Assembly: GCF_037023145.1 (NCBI RefSeq)
Contig: NZ_CP146091.1
Location: 3,038,001 to 3,102,000 of the forward strand
Origin: Ralstonia sp. RRA
Lineage (GTDB): Bacteria > Pseudomonadota > Gammaproteobacteria > Burkholderiales > Burkholderiaceae
Length of the DNA stretch: 64,000 nt
Direction of reading: 5' to 3'
How positions within the stretch are numbered: position 1 is the stretch's first letter; the number at the start of each line of letters is the position of its first letter. Under the pieces are notes generated by a model. It was not told the DNA's origin and ran no database searches. It saw nothing but the letters and a program-made list of their open reading frames with translations. Below, piece after piece: positions 48,660-58,997 of the stretch. Made by a program: the position numbers and the translations under genes.

Positions 48660-48983
48660 ATGAAACGCACACTGCTCGCATTCGTTCTGGGTGGCGCCGC
48701 GCTGTGCGCCTCGACGGCGGCGCTGGCGCATGTGGATGTCGGCGTGGCGATCGGCGTACCTGCGCCGGTCTACGTGGCCCCGGCACCCGTCTATGCACCG
48801 CCCCCGGTCTATCGTCCGGCGCCGGTCTACTACGCGCCGGCACCGGTGGTCTACGGCGGTGGCTACTGGCGTGACCGCGACGACTGGCGTGAGCGCGAAT
48901 GGCGCCGTCACGAGTGGCGCGAACGCGAATGGCGCCACGATCACGATGGGGATCGCGGCTGGCACCGCGGCTGGGATCGTTAA
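48660..48983 (+). CDS. Secreted Pro/Tyr-rich protein with charged Trp-repeat tail
   Basis: A 107-aa protein with a Sec signal peptide (cleavage near ALA|HVD, residue 23-24), a PAPVY/APPPVY repeat region (about 33-68), then a tail of WRDRDDWREREWRRHEW-type repeats ending in Asp/His/Trp. The ribosome site GAAGGAGAAG is strong. The repeats suggest an extended envelope protein or cation binder; no function is known. Composition resembles the lipoprotein at 42970. Confidence 0.75.
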   Translation: MKRTLLAFVLGGAALCASTAALAHVDVGVAIGVPAPVYVAPAPVYAPPPVYRPAPVYYAPAPVVYGGGYWRDRDDWREREWRRHEWREREWRHDHDGDRGWHRGWDR

Positions 48984-49138
48984 GACCCGCTGATCAACGG
49001 AACCTGGCAAACGGGTCGCTCACACGAGCGGCCCGTTGCTTTTGCACGCGACGCCCTGCATGCATCGCAAACCGACCTATGCTGACGTAGCGGCCACCGC
49101 AATCCCGCCGCCGGCCGCACAGCACACGGGAGGACGCC

Positions 49139-49627
49139 ATGTCGATCTCCACCACCCTCGACGACTGCCTGCGCAGCAAGGGCTGCCTGTACGAGGTGAT
49201 TCGCCATCCGCATACCCACACCAGCACGGAAACCGCGCAATCCGCGCATGTCCCGGGGGACCGTCTGGCCAAGACGCTGTTGCTTGAGGACAAGCTCGGC
49301 TACGTGGCGGCTGTGCTGCCATCCACCTATCACCTGCATCTATCGGAACTGCAGAAGGCATCGGGCCGCGATGACCTGACGCTGGCCGATGAATCCGAGC
49401 TGCGCGAAGTCTTCAAGGACTGCGACGCCGGCGCCGTGCCGCCAGTGGGCATGGCTTACGGCATGCCGACGTATCTCGACAGCAGCCTGATGACCCATCG
49501 CGACGTCTACTTTGAAGCCGGCGACCACGAGAATGTCGTGCACATGGACATGGATCAGTTCATGGCGCTGATGCGCGACGCCAAGACCGCGCACTTCGCT
49601 TACCGCATGCAGGGCATCCTCTTCTGA
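49139..49627 (+). CDS. YbaK/aaRS-associated domain protein (probable aminoacyl-tRNA deacylase)
   Basis: A 162-aa single-domain protein of the YbaK/ProX editing superfamily, which hydrolyses mischarged aminoacyl-tRNAs. Features are the RHPHTHTSTETAQSAHVPG segment near residue 22, the conserved catalytic Lys in RLAKTLLLED (about 44-53), and the GMAYGMPTYLDSSL block. The substrate tRNA is uncertain. Ribosome site GGGAGG. It is followed 32 nt later by the CDGSH protein gene. Confidence 0.85.
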   Translation: MSISTTLDDCLRSKGCLYEVIRHPHTHTSTETAQSAHVPGDRLAKTLLLEDKLGYVAAVLPSTYHLHLSELQKASGRDDLTLADESELREVFKDCDAGAVPPVGMAYGMPTYLDSSLMTHRDVYFEAGDHENVVHMDMDQFMALMRDAKTAHFAYRMQGILF

Positions 49628-49659
49628 GCGCACTGCCTTTGTCTGCGAAGGAGGCCGCC

Positions 49660-49893
49660 ATGGCCGACGAAGTCATCGTCACGGCCCGCAACAACGGGCC
49701 GTATCACATCAAGGGAAGCTTTCGCATCGTCACCCAGGGTGGGCGCGAGTTGGCGATCGAGGGTGATCAGGTATGGCTGTGCCGCTGTGGGCACTCGTTG
49801 AACAAGCCGTTCTGCGACGGCTCGCACAAGCGCGCCGAGTTCGATAGCGATCTCGACGCGCCGCCCACGGTCGAGGCAGACCGCTCGCCGTAG
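49660..49893 (+). CDS. CDGSH iron-sulfur domain protein
   Basis: A 77-aa protein with one CDGSH zinc-finger-like domain: Cys41-x-Cys43, Cys52 and His56 (CRCGHSLNKPFCDGSHKR), the three-Cys one-His ligand set for a redox-active 2Fe-2S cluster. The N-terminal part (VIVTARNNGPYHIKGSF) is the second conserved block of bacterial members. Start chosen at ATG 49660 with GAAGGAGG upstream. Probably co-expressed with the YbaK-like gene. Confidence 0.9.
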   Translation: MADEVIVTARNNGPYHIKGSFRIVTQGGRELAIEGDQVWLCRCGHSLNKPFCDGSHKRAEFDSDLDAPPTVEADRSP

Positions 49894-49936
49894 GCCTGGG
49901 TGCGGGCATGCGGGAACAAAGCCGCCCGCGTCCCGC

Positions 49937-51604
<1,668 letters not shown>

Positions 51605-51740
51605 GGCGTAAACGCGGGGGAAAGCGCGTGAAATTGGGAACCCGCGGAGTGTAGCAAAGGCACGACCCGCAGCGGGCGCGAACGCGCGGCGTTTGCGGCA
51701 CAATCGGCGCAGTCGGCACAATCTGGCTCAGAACAACGCC

Positions 51741-52856
51741 ATGCCTCGCTCATCGCTCCCCGCCCCGCTGCTGACTCGCCGCGCCCTCAACCGCGCGCTG
51801 CTCGATCGCCAGTTGCTTCTACGCCGCACTCGCATGACGCCGCTGGCGGCCGTCGAACGGTTGGTGGCGATGCAATCGCAGATTCCGCAGGCGCCGCACT
51901 ACGGGCTGTGGTCGCGGCTGGAAGGGTTTCGCACCGAGACGCTCGACACGCTGCTGACCACGCGCCGTGCCGTGCGCGGCGCGATGATGCGCTGCACGTT
52001 GCACCTCGCGAGCGCACGCGACTACCTGGCGCTGCGCCCGCTGCTGGATGCGCAGATGCTGCGCCAGGCCTTCAGCAATGGCAGTAAAAGCGTCGCCGAC
52101 ATCGATCCTGCCGCCTTGCGCGCAGCGGCCCGAGCGGCGCTGGCCGGTGGTCCACTCACCGCCGTCCAGCTTGGCGAGCACCTGCAGCCGCTGTGGCCGA
52201 AGCATGATACGACCGCCCTCGCACGCGCGATTCCGTTCCTGGAGCCGCTGGTGCAGGTGCCGCCGCGCGGCCTATGGCGCGGCGCCGGGCAAGCTACGCT
52301 GGCCGCTGCCGCCGATTGGCTGGGCGAGGCCATCGAACCTGCCGCCACGGCCGAGGCTCTGGTGCTGCGCTACCTCGCCGGCTATGGCCCCGCCTCGGTG
52401 GCGGATGCGCAGGCGTGGTCAGGACTCACGCGATTGTCGGCGGCGTTCGAGGCGCTGCGCCCCCGGCTGAAGACCTTCACCGACGAACATGGCGTCGAGC
52501 TGTTCGATCTGCCACGCGCCCCACGGCCCGATGCCGACACACCGGCTCCGGTGCGCTTTCTTCCCGAGCTGGACTGCGCGCTGCTCGCACATGCCGACCG
52601 CGCGCGCATTCTCGACGATGGTCATCGCAAGGCGATCTACACGAAGAACGGCATCCTGCCACCGACGCTGCTGATCGACGGCTTTGTTGCCGGCACCTGG
52701 AAGCTGGAGGTGGTGCGCGAGCAGGCCACGCTCACGCTGTCACCGTTTGCGAAGCTGAACAAACCGGACACGCGGGCATTGGAGGAGGAAGGCGCACAAC
52801 TGCTGGCCTTTGCCGCAGCGGATTGCTCCGCACACGCCATCCGCTTCGGGCAATAA
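51741..52856 (+). CDS. AlkZ-like winged-helix DNA glycosylase family protein
   Basis: A 371-aa protein of the DUF1006/HTH_42 family, which includes AlkZ and E. coli YcaQ (AlkX), glycosylases that unhook interstrand crosslinks. The catalytic QxQ motif is present (Gln45-Ser-Gln47 in VAMQSQIPQAPHYGLWSR), followed by a run of winged-helix segments and a C-terminal beta domain (GTWKLEVVREQATLTLSPF). Start ATG 51741. It stands alone between ettA and the cyo operon. Confidence 0.83.
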   Translation: MPRSSLPAPLLTRRALNRALLDRQLLLRRTRMTPLAAVERLVAMQSQIPQAPHYGLWSRLEGFRTETLDTLLTTRRAVRGAMMRCTLHLASARDYLALRPLLDAQMLRQAFSNGSKSVADIDPAALRAAARAALAGGPLTAVQLGEHLQPLWPKHDTTALARAIPFLEPLVQVPPRGLWRGAGQATLAAAADWLGEAIEPAATAEALVLRYLAGYGPASVADAQAWSGLTRLSAAFEALRPRLKTFTDEHGVELFDLPRAPRPDADTPAPVRFLPELDCALLAHADRARILDDGHRKAIYTKNGILPPTLLIDGFVAGTWKLEVVREQATLTLSPFAKLNKPDTRALEEEGAQLLAFAAADCSAHAIRFGQ

Positions 52857-52907
52857 AAAAGGCGCCCACCAGGGGCGCCCTTCCGATGCAGCAAGAGGCA
52901 GCTCTCG

Positions 52908-53276
52908 TTACATCGTCATCATGTTGGCGTTCATGTTGTGCATGACCCACAGCGAGCCGACAACGACGATCGCCAGAATCAGCAGCGTGAACAGGAAGGC
53001 CATCACGTTCCAGCGCTGGGCGGACGAGCCGTCCAAGTGCAGGAAGTAGATCAGGTGCACGACGATCTGCACGACCGCCAGGGCCATCACCGTCACCAGC
53101 ACGGTACCGTGCGAGTAGCCGCCGTCCATCACCATCTTGAACGGGATGGCCGTCAGGATCACCGCCAGCACGAAGCCGATCAGGTAGCCCTTGATGGTGG
53201 CATGGCCGGCGCCGCCGGCAGCATGGCCGTGGGCGTCACCGTGGGCGCCGCCCATCGAAACGTTGGTCTGTTCCAT
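52908..53276 (-). CDS. cyoD: Cytochrome bo ubiquinol oxidase subunit IV
   Basis: A 122-aa, three-helix small subunit that assists assembly of the oxidase. After a His/Ala/Gly-rich N-terminus (residues 10-26), helix 1 starts at IKGYLIGFVLAVILTAIPF; LIYFLHLDGS and AFLFTLLILAIVVVGSLWVM are typical. Last gene of cyoABCD; its start abuts the cyoC stop. Confidence 0.95.
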   Translation of the reverse strand: MEQTNVSMGGAHGDAHGHAAGGAGHATIKGYLIGFVLAVILTAIPFKMVMDGGYSHGTVLVTVMALAVVQIVVHLIYFLHLDGSSAQRWNVMAFLFTLLILAIVVVGSLWVMHNMNANMMTM

Positions 53277-53918
53277 TTACATCGCTCCCAACAGATAGAC
53301 GACGGTAAACACGCCGATCCACACCACGTCCAAGAAGTGCCAGAACAGGCTCAGGCACGACAGGCGGGTCGTTTGGGTCGGGGTCAGGCCCTTGGCACCG
53401 ATCTGCCACATCATGACGATGATCCACAGCATGCCGCTGGCCACGTGCAGGCCGTGCGTGCCAACCAGCAGGAAGAACGACGACAGGAACGCACTGCGGT
53501 TCGGGCCCGCACCTTCAGCGATCAGGTGGTGGAACTCGTTGATTTCCATGCCGACGAACGCGGCACCCAGCAGCAAGGTAATGCCCAGCCACAGCATCAC
53601 GTGATCCTTGCGGCCGTTCTGCACGCTGATCATCACCATGCCGTACGTAATGGACGACACCAGCAGGATGCCGGTTTCGATGGCCACGTACGACAGATCG
53701 AAGAGCTCCTTGCCCGTCGGGCCGCCCGCCGTCGCGCCGCGCAGCACGCAGAACGTAGCGAACAGCGACGCGAAGATGATCAAGTCGCTCATCAGGTACA
53801 CCCAGAAGCCGAAGACCTTGGTGTCTGCGACGTCGTGGTGGTGCGCATGGTCATGCGCGTGGTCGTGGCCGTGCGCTTGAGCGTGCGCGGCGTGACCGTC
53901 TAGAACATTGGAAGCCAT
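53277..53918 (-). CDS. cyoC: Cytochrome bo ubiquinol oxidase subunit III
   Basis: A 213-aa five-helix subunit. Conserved features are [21 protein letters not shown] (read in parts), the [18 protein letters not shown] block, [16 protein letters not shown] and [14 protein letters not shown]. The N-terminus (about residues 9-29) is very His-rich, which is unusual and could bind metal. It lies 3 nt after cyoB. Confidence 0.95.
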   Translation of the reverse strand: MASNVLDGHAAHAQAHGHDHAHDHAHHHDVADTKVFGFWVYLMSDLIIFASLFATFCVLRGATAGGPTGKELFDLSYVAIETGILLVSSITYGMVMISVQNGRKDHVMLWLGITLLLGAAFVGMEINEFHHLIAEGAGPNRSAFLSSFFLLVGTHGLHVASGMLWIIVMMWQIGAKGLTPTQTTRLSCLSLFWHFLDVVWIGVFTVVYLLGAM

Positions 53919-53921
53919 GGT

Positions 53922-55907
53922 TTAAGCCTGCGAACCGATACGTTGGAAGTAGGCCGACTCGGTCTCGTGAACCTCGTGAGCGGGCACGTAGTAATCGACG
54001 TCGTCGTCGTTGCTGCGGAGGATGAAGCTGCCGATCATGCCGACCAGACCCAGCACGGCCATCCACCAGATGTGCCAGATCAGCGCAAAGCCCATCACGA
54101 TCGAGAACATGCCGATGAAGAAGCCAGCGCCGGTGTTCTTCGGCATGTGGATCTTCTCGTAGCTGGCCGCCACTTGCGTCGGCACTTCACCGCGCGCCTT
54201 CATGTCGGCGAAGGCGTCGATGTCACGCACCACCGGCAGGACCGGGAAGTTGTAGTGCGCCGGCGGCGACGAGGTCGCCCACTCCAGCGTACGGCCACCC
54301 CACGGGTCACCCGTCAGGTCAGCCAGCGCATGACGATTGCGGATGGAGACGAAAATCTGGATCAGTTGCGAAGCGATACCGCAGGCGATGATCGCAGCAC
54401 CAACCACGGCAACGTACAGCCACGGCTGCCATGCCGGATTGTCGGTGTGGTTCAGACGACGCGTCATGCCCATGAAGCCCAGCACGTACAGCGGCATGAA
54501 CGCGGTGTAGAAGCCCACGAACCAGCACCAGAAGGCGCGCTTGCCCCACTTCTCGTCCAGCTTGAAGCCGAAGGCCTTCGGGAACCAGTACGTGATACCG
54601 GCCAGGTAACCGAACACCACGCCACCGATGATGGTGTTGTGGAAGTGCGCGATCAGGAACAGGCTGTTGTGCAGCAGGAAGTCAGCGCCCGGCACAGCCA
54701 GCAGCACGCCGGTCATGCCGCCGATCACGAACGTGATCATGAAGCCGATCGTCCACAGCATCATCGAGTTCAGCTCGACGCGGCCGCGGTACATCGTGAA
54801 CAGCCAGTTGAAGATCTTCACGCCCGTCGGGATCGAGATGATCATCGTCGCGATACCGAAGAACGCGTTGACGTTCGCACCCGAACCCATGGTGAAGAAG
54901 TGGTGCAGCCACACCAGGAACGACAGCACGGTAATACCGGCGGTTGCCCACACCATCGACGTGTAGCCGAACAGCTTCTTGCGCGAGAACGTCGAGACGA
55001 TTTCCGAGAACATGCCGAACGCCGGCAGGATCAGGATGTACACCTCAGGGTGGCCCCAGATCCAGATCAGGTTCACGTACAGCATGGCGTTGCCGCCCAG
55101 CTCGTTCGTGAAGAAGTGCATGTCCAGGTAACGGTCAGCACCCAGCAGGGCCAGCGCCACGGTCAGCACCGGGAAGGCGGCGACGACCAGGATCATCGAG
55201 CACAGCGACGTCCAGGTGAAGATCGGCATGCGCATCAGGGTCATGCCCGGCGCGCGCATCTTGAAGATGGTCGCGACGAAGTTCACCCCGGTTAGCAACG
55301 TGCCCAACCCGGATATCTGCAAGGCCCAGATGTAGTAGTCGACCCCCACGCCCGGGCTGTACGCCAGCTCCGACAGCGGCGGGTACGCCAGCCAACCGGT
55401 GCGGGCGAACTCGCCCACGCCCAGCGACACGTTGATCAGCACCACGCCGGCAGCAGCCAGCCAGAACGACAGCGTGTTCAGGAACGGGAACGCCACGTCG
55501 CGCGCGCCAATCTGCAGCGGCACGATCAGGTTGATCAGGCCCGTCATCAGCGGCATGGCCATGAAGAAAATCATGATCACGCCATGCGCGGTGAAGATCT
55601 GGTCGTAGTGCTCAGGCGGCAGATAGCCGGCACCGCCGCCCGAGGCGACCGCCAGTTGCGAGCGCATCATGATGGCGTCGGCAAAGCCGCGCAGCAGCAT
55701 CACGATGGCCAGAATGCAGTACATCACGCCGATCTTCTTGTGGTCGACCGAGGTGATCCACTCATTCCACAAGTACGACCACTTCTTCAGATAGGTGATC
55801 AGGCCAAATACGCCCGCACCACCCAGCAGAATGGCCGAGACCGTCACGACCACGATGGGCTCGTGCAGCGGAATGGCCTCCAGACTCAACTTGCCAAACA
55901 TCGTCAA
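53922..55907 (-). CDS. cyoB: Cytochrome bo ubiquinol oxidase subunit I
   Basis: The 661-aa catalytic subunit of the haem-copper oxidase that oxidises ubiquinol and reduces O2, pumping protons. It carries the haem and CuB histidines: [12 protein letters not shown] region (low-spin haem His), [18 protein letters not shown] (CuB His and cross-linked Tyr, read in parts), WLHHFFTMG, and HFHNTIIGG near helix [16 protein letters not shown] is the typical N-terminus. Confidence 0.97.
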   Translation of the reverse strand: MTMFGKLSLEAIPLHEPIVVVTVSAILLGGAGVFGLITYLKKWSYLWNEWITSVDHKKIGVMYCILAIVMLLRGFADAIMMRSQLAVASGGGAGYLPPEHYDQIFTAHGVIMIFFMAMPLMTGLINLIVPLQIGARDVAFPFLNTLSFWLAAAGVVLINVSLGVGEFARTGWLAYPPLSELAYSPGVGVDYYIWALQISGLGTLLTGVNFVATIFKMRAPGMTLMRMPIFTWTSLCSMILVVAAFPVLTVALALLGADRYLDMHFFTNELGGNAMLYVNLIWIWGHPEVYILILPAFGMFSEIVSTFSRKKLFGYTSMVWATAGITVLSFLVWLHHFFTMGSGANVNAFFGIATMIISIPTGVKIFNWLFTMYRGRVELNSMMLWTIGFMITFVIGGMTGVLLAVPGADFLLHNSLFLIAHFHNTIIGGVVFGYLAGITYWFPKAFGFKLDEKWGKRAFWCWFVGFYTAFMPLYVLGFMGMTRRLNHTDNPAWQPWLYVAVVGAAIIACGIASQLIQIFVSIRNRHALADLTGDPWGGRTLEWATSSPPAHYNFPVLPVVRDIDAFADMKARGEVPTQVAASYEKIHMPKNTGAGFFIGMFSIVMGFALIWHIWWMAVLGLVGMIGSFILRSNDDDVDYYVPAHEVHETESAYFQRIGSQA

Positions 55908-55910
55908 CTC

Positions 55911-56888
55911 CTAGGAATTCTTGGCCGCGCTCTTGGGCGCCGGCAGGGCGGACTGCACCGGCAGCGGGCGCGTTGCCGCGTCAGCCGTTTCCACCGTGCA
56001 GTTGGCGCCTTGGAGCGCCTCGTCGAGCGTCAGGACCTTGTCCGAGTCGCCCATGTATTTGTGCAGGATGCTGTGATACAGCGCCGGATCGACCGAGGCG
56101 TACACCGCCGGCGGCACCTTCTCGCTCGGCTTGGCCAGCTCGGCGTAGCCTTCCTTGGTCAGCACTTGCGGGGCGCTGCGGACCTGCTTGACCCAGGCAT
56201 CGAACTCTTCGTTCGTCATCGCCGTGGCCTTGAACTTCATGCCCGTGAAGCCCTGGCCGCTGTAGTTCGACGACATACCGTCAAACACGCCGGTCTCGTT
56301 GGCGATCAGGTGCAGCTTGGTCTGCATGCCCGCCATGGCGTACACCTGGCTGCCGAGCTGCGGGATGAAGAACGCGTTCATCACCGTGTCGGACGTGATC
56401 TTGAAGTTGATCGGGGTGTTGGCCGGGATCGCGAGCTGGTTGACCGTCGCGATCTTCAGTTCCGGGTAGATGAACAGCCACTTCCAGTCGAGCGAGACGG
56501 CCTCGACGGTGATCGGCTTCACGTCGGATTGGATAGGCTTGTACGGATCCAGCGCATGCGTGGACTTGTACGTGATCCAGCCCAGCACGACGATGATCAG
56601 GCACGGGATCAGCCACACCACCGCCTCGATAGCGTTGGAGTGCGACCAGTCCGGCTCATAACGCGCGCGGGTGTTGGTGGAGCGGTACTTCCACGCAAAC
56701 ACCAGCGTCATGATGATCACGGGAATGACCACCAGCAACATCAGGCCGGTCGCCACCAGGATCAGCGTCTTTTCTTCCGCCGCAATCATCCCCTTCGGAT
56801 CCAGGACCGTCAGGTTGCAGCCCGCCAGCAGGAGCGGGAGGCTTGCGGCCAGGAGCCGCTTCATATGTGGAACGAGTGTGTTCTTCAT
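55911..56888 (-). CDS. cyoA: Cytochrome bo ubiquinol oxidase subunit II
   Basis: A lipoprotein of about 325 aa with lipobox LLAGC (Cys24), two membrane helices (about 40-62 and 85-105) and a periplasmic cupredoxin-like domain lacking the CuA ligands, as expected for quinol oxidases. EAVVWLIPCLIIVVLGWITYKSTHALDPYKP and VSLDWKWLFIYPE (read in parts) are diagnostic. Starts at 56888 (used), 56924 or 56864 are possible; no strong ribosome site separates them. First gene of the operon. Confidence 0.94.
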   Translation of the reverse strand: MKNTLVPHMKRLLAASLPLLLAGCNLTVLDPKGMIAAEEKTLILVATGLMLLVVIPVIIMTLVFAWKYRSTNTRARYEPDWSHSNAIEAVVWLIPCLIIVVLGWITYKSTHALDPYKPIQSDVKPITVEAVSLDWKWLFIYPELKIATVNQLAIPANTPINFKITSDTVMNAFFIPQLGSQVYAMAGMQTKLHLIANETGVFDGMSSNYSGQGFTGMKFKATAMTNEEFDAWVKQVRSAPQVLTKEGYAELAKPSEKVPPAVYASVDPALYHSILHKYMGDSDKVLTLDEALQGANCTVETADAATRPLPVQSALPAPKSAAKNS

Positions 56889-57451
56889 GTCTTGCACAGT
56901 TGCGCCGGCAATGCTTACCAACATCACGGGAGCCAAGCAGCCCAGACAGCGGCCACAGGCAGAAAAACGCGGGAAATGAGAAAAGACCGAGCTACCGGCA
57001 CCTCGAAAACGCCCGGGTGCAATAGCGGATCTTCGATCACATCAGGCGCCGGTCAGGGAAAAGCTGAACCCAGCGCACCCTGCCACAGAGGCGGACTTCG
57101 GCCATGACTGGCATGGACGAGGCTGAGCGCCGCCGCACTGCACAAGGCAGCGGACGACAGATCGGGGGCGGAAGGATTCGATGCAGGCACTACGTCAAGC
57201 GCTCATTGGGGAGCGCGGTTTGGAGTGGAATGCGGGCGCGATCTTACCGCCAGACAGCGCTTCGGATCGCGATAGATGCTCAGGCAAATAGAAATCGAGG
57301 CCGATTGACAAGTGCCGCCAGCGTTGCGCGGCTAGGGTTTACGCGGTTTTGCGGGTAAGCAAATCGAAAGTGCCTGTTGTTGCACTGCGACAATCAGCCA
57401 CAGTGGTGCGCACCCGACGCAGCCCCCAAATGTGCGCCCAAATGTTGAATT
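56889..57451. other. Intergenic region between cyoA and the FecI-type sigma gene
   Basis: About 560 bp with no supportable gene; short open frames here lack ribosome sites and protein-like composition. It must hold the minus-strand cyo promoter, but no clear -35/-10 pair or known regulator site is visible. Confidence 0.45.
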
Positions 57452-57470
57452 GATAATAAGAATACTTCTC
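57452..57470 (+). promoter_or_regulatory. Fur box upstream of the FecI-type sigma gene
   Basis: GATAATAAGAATACTTCTC matches 14 of 19 positions of the classical Fur consensus (GATAATGATAATCATTATC). It lies 40 nt before the sigma-factor start, where Fur would repress under iron sufficiency. The A/T-rich patch contrasts with the surrounding high GC. Confidence 0.7.
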
Positions 57471-57510
57471 ATTTACAATTCAACACTTTCCCGCTCCGCA
57501 TCACCGCCCG

Positions 57511-58044
57511 GTGTCCTGCGATTCCTCCGCCCCGCCCTTGCTTGCCGTGCTGGTCCGTCACTACGACGAGCTGGTCGATCTGCTGCGCCGGCGCTTTGGC
57601 GCGGACCGAGGCTTTGCGCGGGATGTCGTCCATGACGTGTGCGTGAGCCTGCTTGCGGAGCCGCCGCGCCAGCCGGTCACGGCGCCCGTGGCCTACCTGC
57701 GGCGCGCGACCGTCAACCTGGCGATCGACCGGCACCGCGTGGAAACGGCCCGTGGCGCGTGGGTCGAGTCCGCCGACGAACTGCCCGAACCCGCCGACGA
57801 AGCCCCCGGCCACGACCGCCACATCGACGCCAGCCGTGAGCTGGATCGCCTGTCGGAAGCCATCGCTCTGTTGCCGCCGCGCTGCCAGCAGGTGTTTGTG
57901 CTGCATAAGATCCACGAGATGCCGCAGGCCGAGGTGGCGATAAGATTGGGGATTTCGCGCAAGGCGGTCGAAAAGCACATCCGGCTCGGCATGATGGCCT
58001 GCCGTACGGCGCTGGACCGCCCGGCAGCCGCACCGCCGCGCTGA
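57511..58044 (+). CDS. FecI-type ECF sigma factor
   Basis: A 177-aa ECF sigma factor of the iron-starvation group. Region 2 (LLAVLVRHYDELVDLLRRRFG ... DVVHDVCVSLL, about 10-50, read in parts) and region 4 (ELDRLSEAIALLPPRCQQVFVLHKIHEM ... AEVAIRLGISRKAVEKHI) are typical. Start at GTG 57511. It is expected to activate the TonB-receptor gene downstream when signalled through FecR. Confidence 0.9.
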   Translation: MSCDSSAPPLLAVLVRHYDELVDLLRRRFGADRGFARDVVHDVCVSLLAEPPRQPVTAPVAYLRRATVNLAIDRHRVETARGAWVESADELPEPADEAPGHDRHIDASRELDRLSEAIALLPPRCQQVFVLHKIHEMPQAEVAIRLGISRKAVEKHIRLGMMACRTALDRPAAAPPR

Positions 58045-58061
58045 ACACGCATACGCTCCTG

Positions 58062-58889
58062 ATGCCCCCCCCACCCGACGACTTCTCCCGCGAGGACGAC
58101 AGCCTGGCGCGCCACCGCAGCACGCTCCGGGCGCGCTTTGCCATGCCGGAATTGCCGGCGCACGCGCCGCGTCGGCGGGCACCGATGGTCGCGGCCGGTA
58201 TCGTCGCGCTGCTCGGTGCGGTGCTGTGGGCGGATCCGGCCTGGCATACGCAGCGCTATGTCACGGCCGCAGGCGAACGCCAGCACCTCACCCTGCCGGA
58301 CGGCAGCGACCTCACCCTCAACACGCGCACGGTTGCCGAAGTGGAATGGCACCTGCGGTCGCGGCAAGTTCGTCTCGTCGACGGTGAGGCGCTGTTCGAC
58401 GTGAGGCATTCAACGTGGCGACCCTTTGTGGTGCGCGCGGGCAAGACGACCGTGCGCGTGGTTGGCACCGCCTTCAACGTGCGACGCGCCGATCCGCGTG
58501 TCACGGTGACGGTGCTGCGCGGCCGCGTACATATGGAAGAGGCTTCGGGCGATGCCGTGCTGCTGACCGCCCGCCAGGCAGCCGAGTCGTTCAACGGCAC
58601 ACTCACCGCGCGCGCCGCGCCCGACCCCGGCGCCGCCATCGCCTGGAAAGACGGCAAGCTGATGTTCGACCGCACGCCGCTGGCCCAGGCCGTGGCCGAC
58701 ATCAACCGCTATCGCGCAACGCCCGCCGTGCTGACCGATCCGGCACTGGGTCGCCTGCAGATCTCGGGCGTGTTCGACAGCGCGCGCACGGATGCACTGC
58801 TCGATCTGCTGCCGTCCATCCTGCCGGTTGCCGTCCACCGTGAGGCCAACGACACCGTGCGCATTCTCGCCCGCGGCATCACACGCTAA
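58062..58889 (+). CDS. FecR-family anti-sigma regulator
   Basis: A 275-aa regulator with a short cytoplasmic N-terminus that binds the sigma factor, one membrane helix (about residues 44-58) and a periplasmic FecR domain (LPDGSDLTLNTRTVAEVEW, VRLVDGEALFDVRH, TTVRVVGTAFNVRR) followed by a C-terminal STN-like domain that contacts the receptor. The expected cytoplasmic WxxW Trp motif of many FecRs is not obvious, and the N-terminal domain is short (about 40 aa). It starts 17 nt after the sigma gene. Confidence 0.9.
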   Translation: MPPPPDDFSREDDSLARHRSTLRARFAMPELPAHAPRRRAPMVAAGIVALLGAVLWADPAWHTQRYVTAAGERQHLTLPDGSDLTLNTRTVAEVEWHLRSRQVRLVDGEALFDVRHSTWRPFVVRAGKTTVRVVGTAFNVRRADPRVTVTVLRGRVHMEEASGDAVLLTARQAAESFNGTLTARAAPDPGAAIAWKDGKLMFDRTPLAQAVADINRYRATPAVLTDPALGRLQISGVFDSARTDALLDLLPSILPVAVHREANDTVRILARGITR

Positions 58890-58997
58890 AAAAATGGCAC
58901 GCCGAGGTAGGGATGCCCGGTGCGCGGTTCGTCTACTCCCCTGTGACCTAGACCAACGGATCCGCAGATCCACAGATTCAACACGGGGAGCTTCTCA

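Noticed and set aside
57104..57358. An 84-codon plus-strand frame between cyoA and the FecI-type gene
   Set aside because: No ribosome site, Arg-rich out-of-frame-like composition, and no recognisable domain; probably non-coding promoter DNA.
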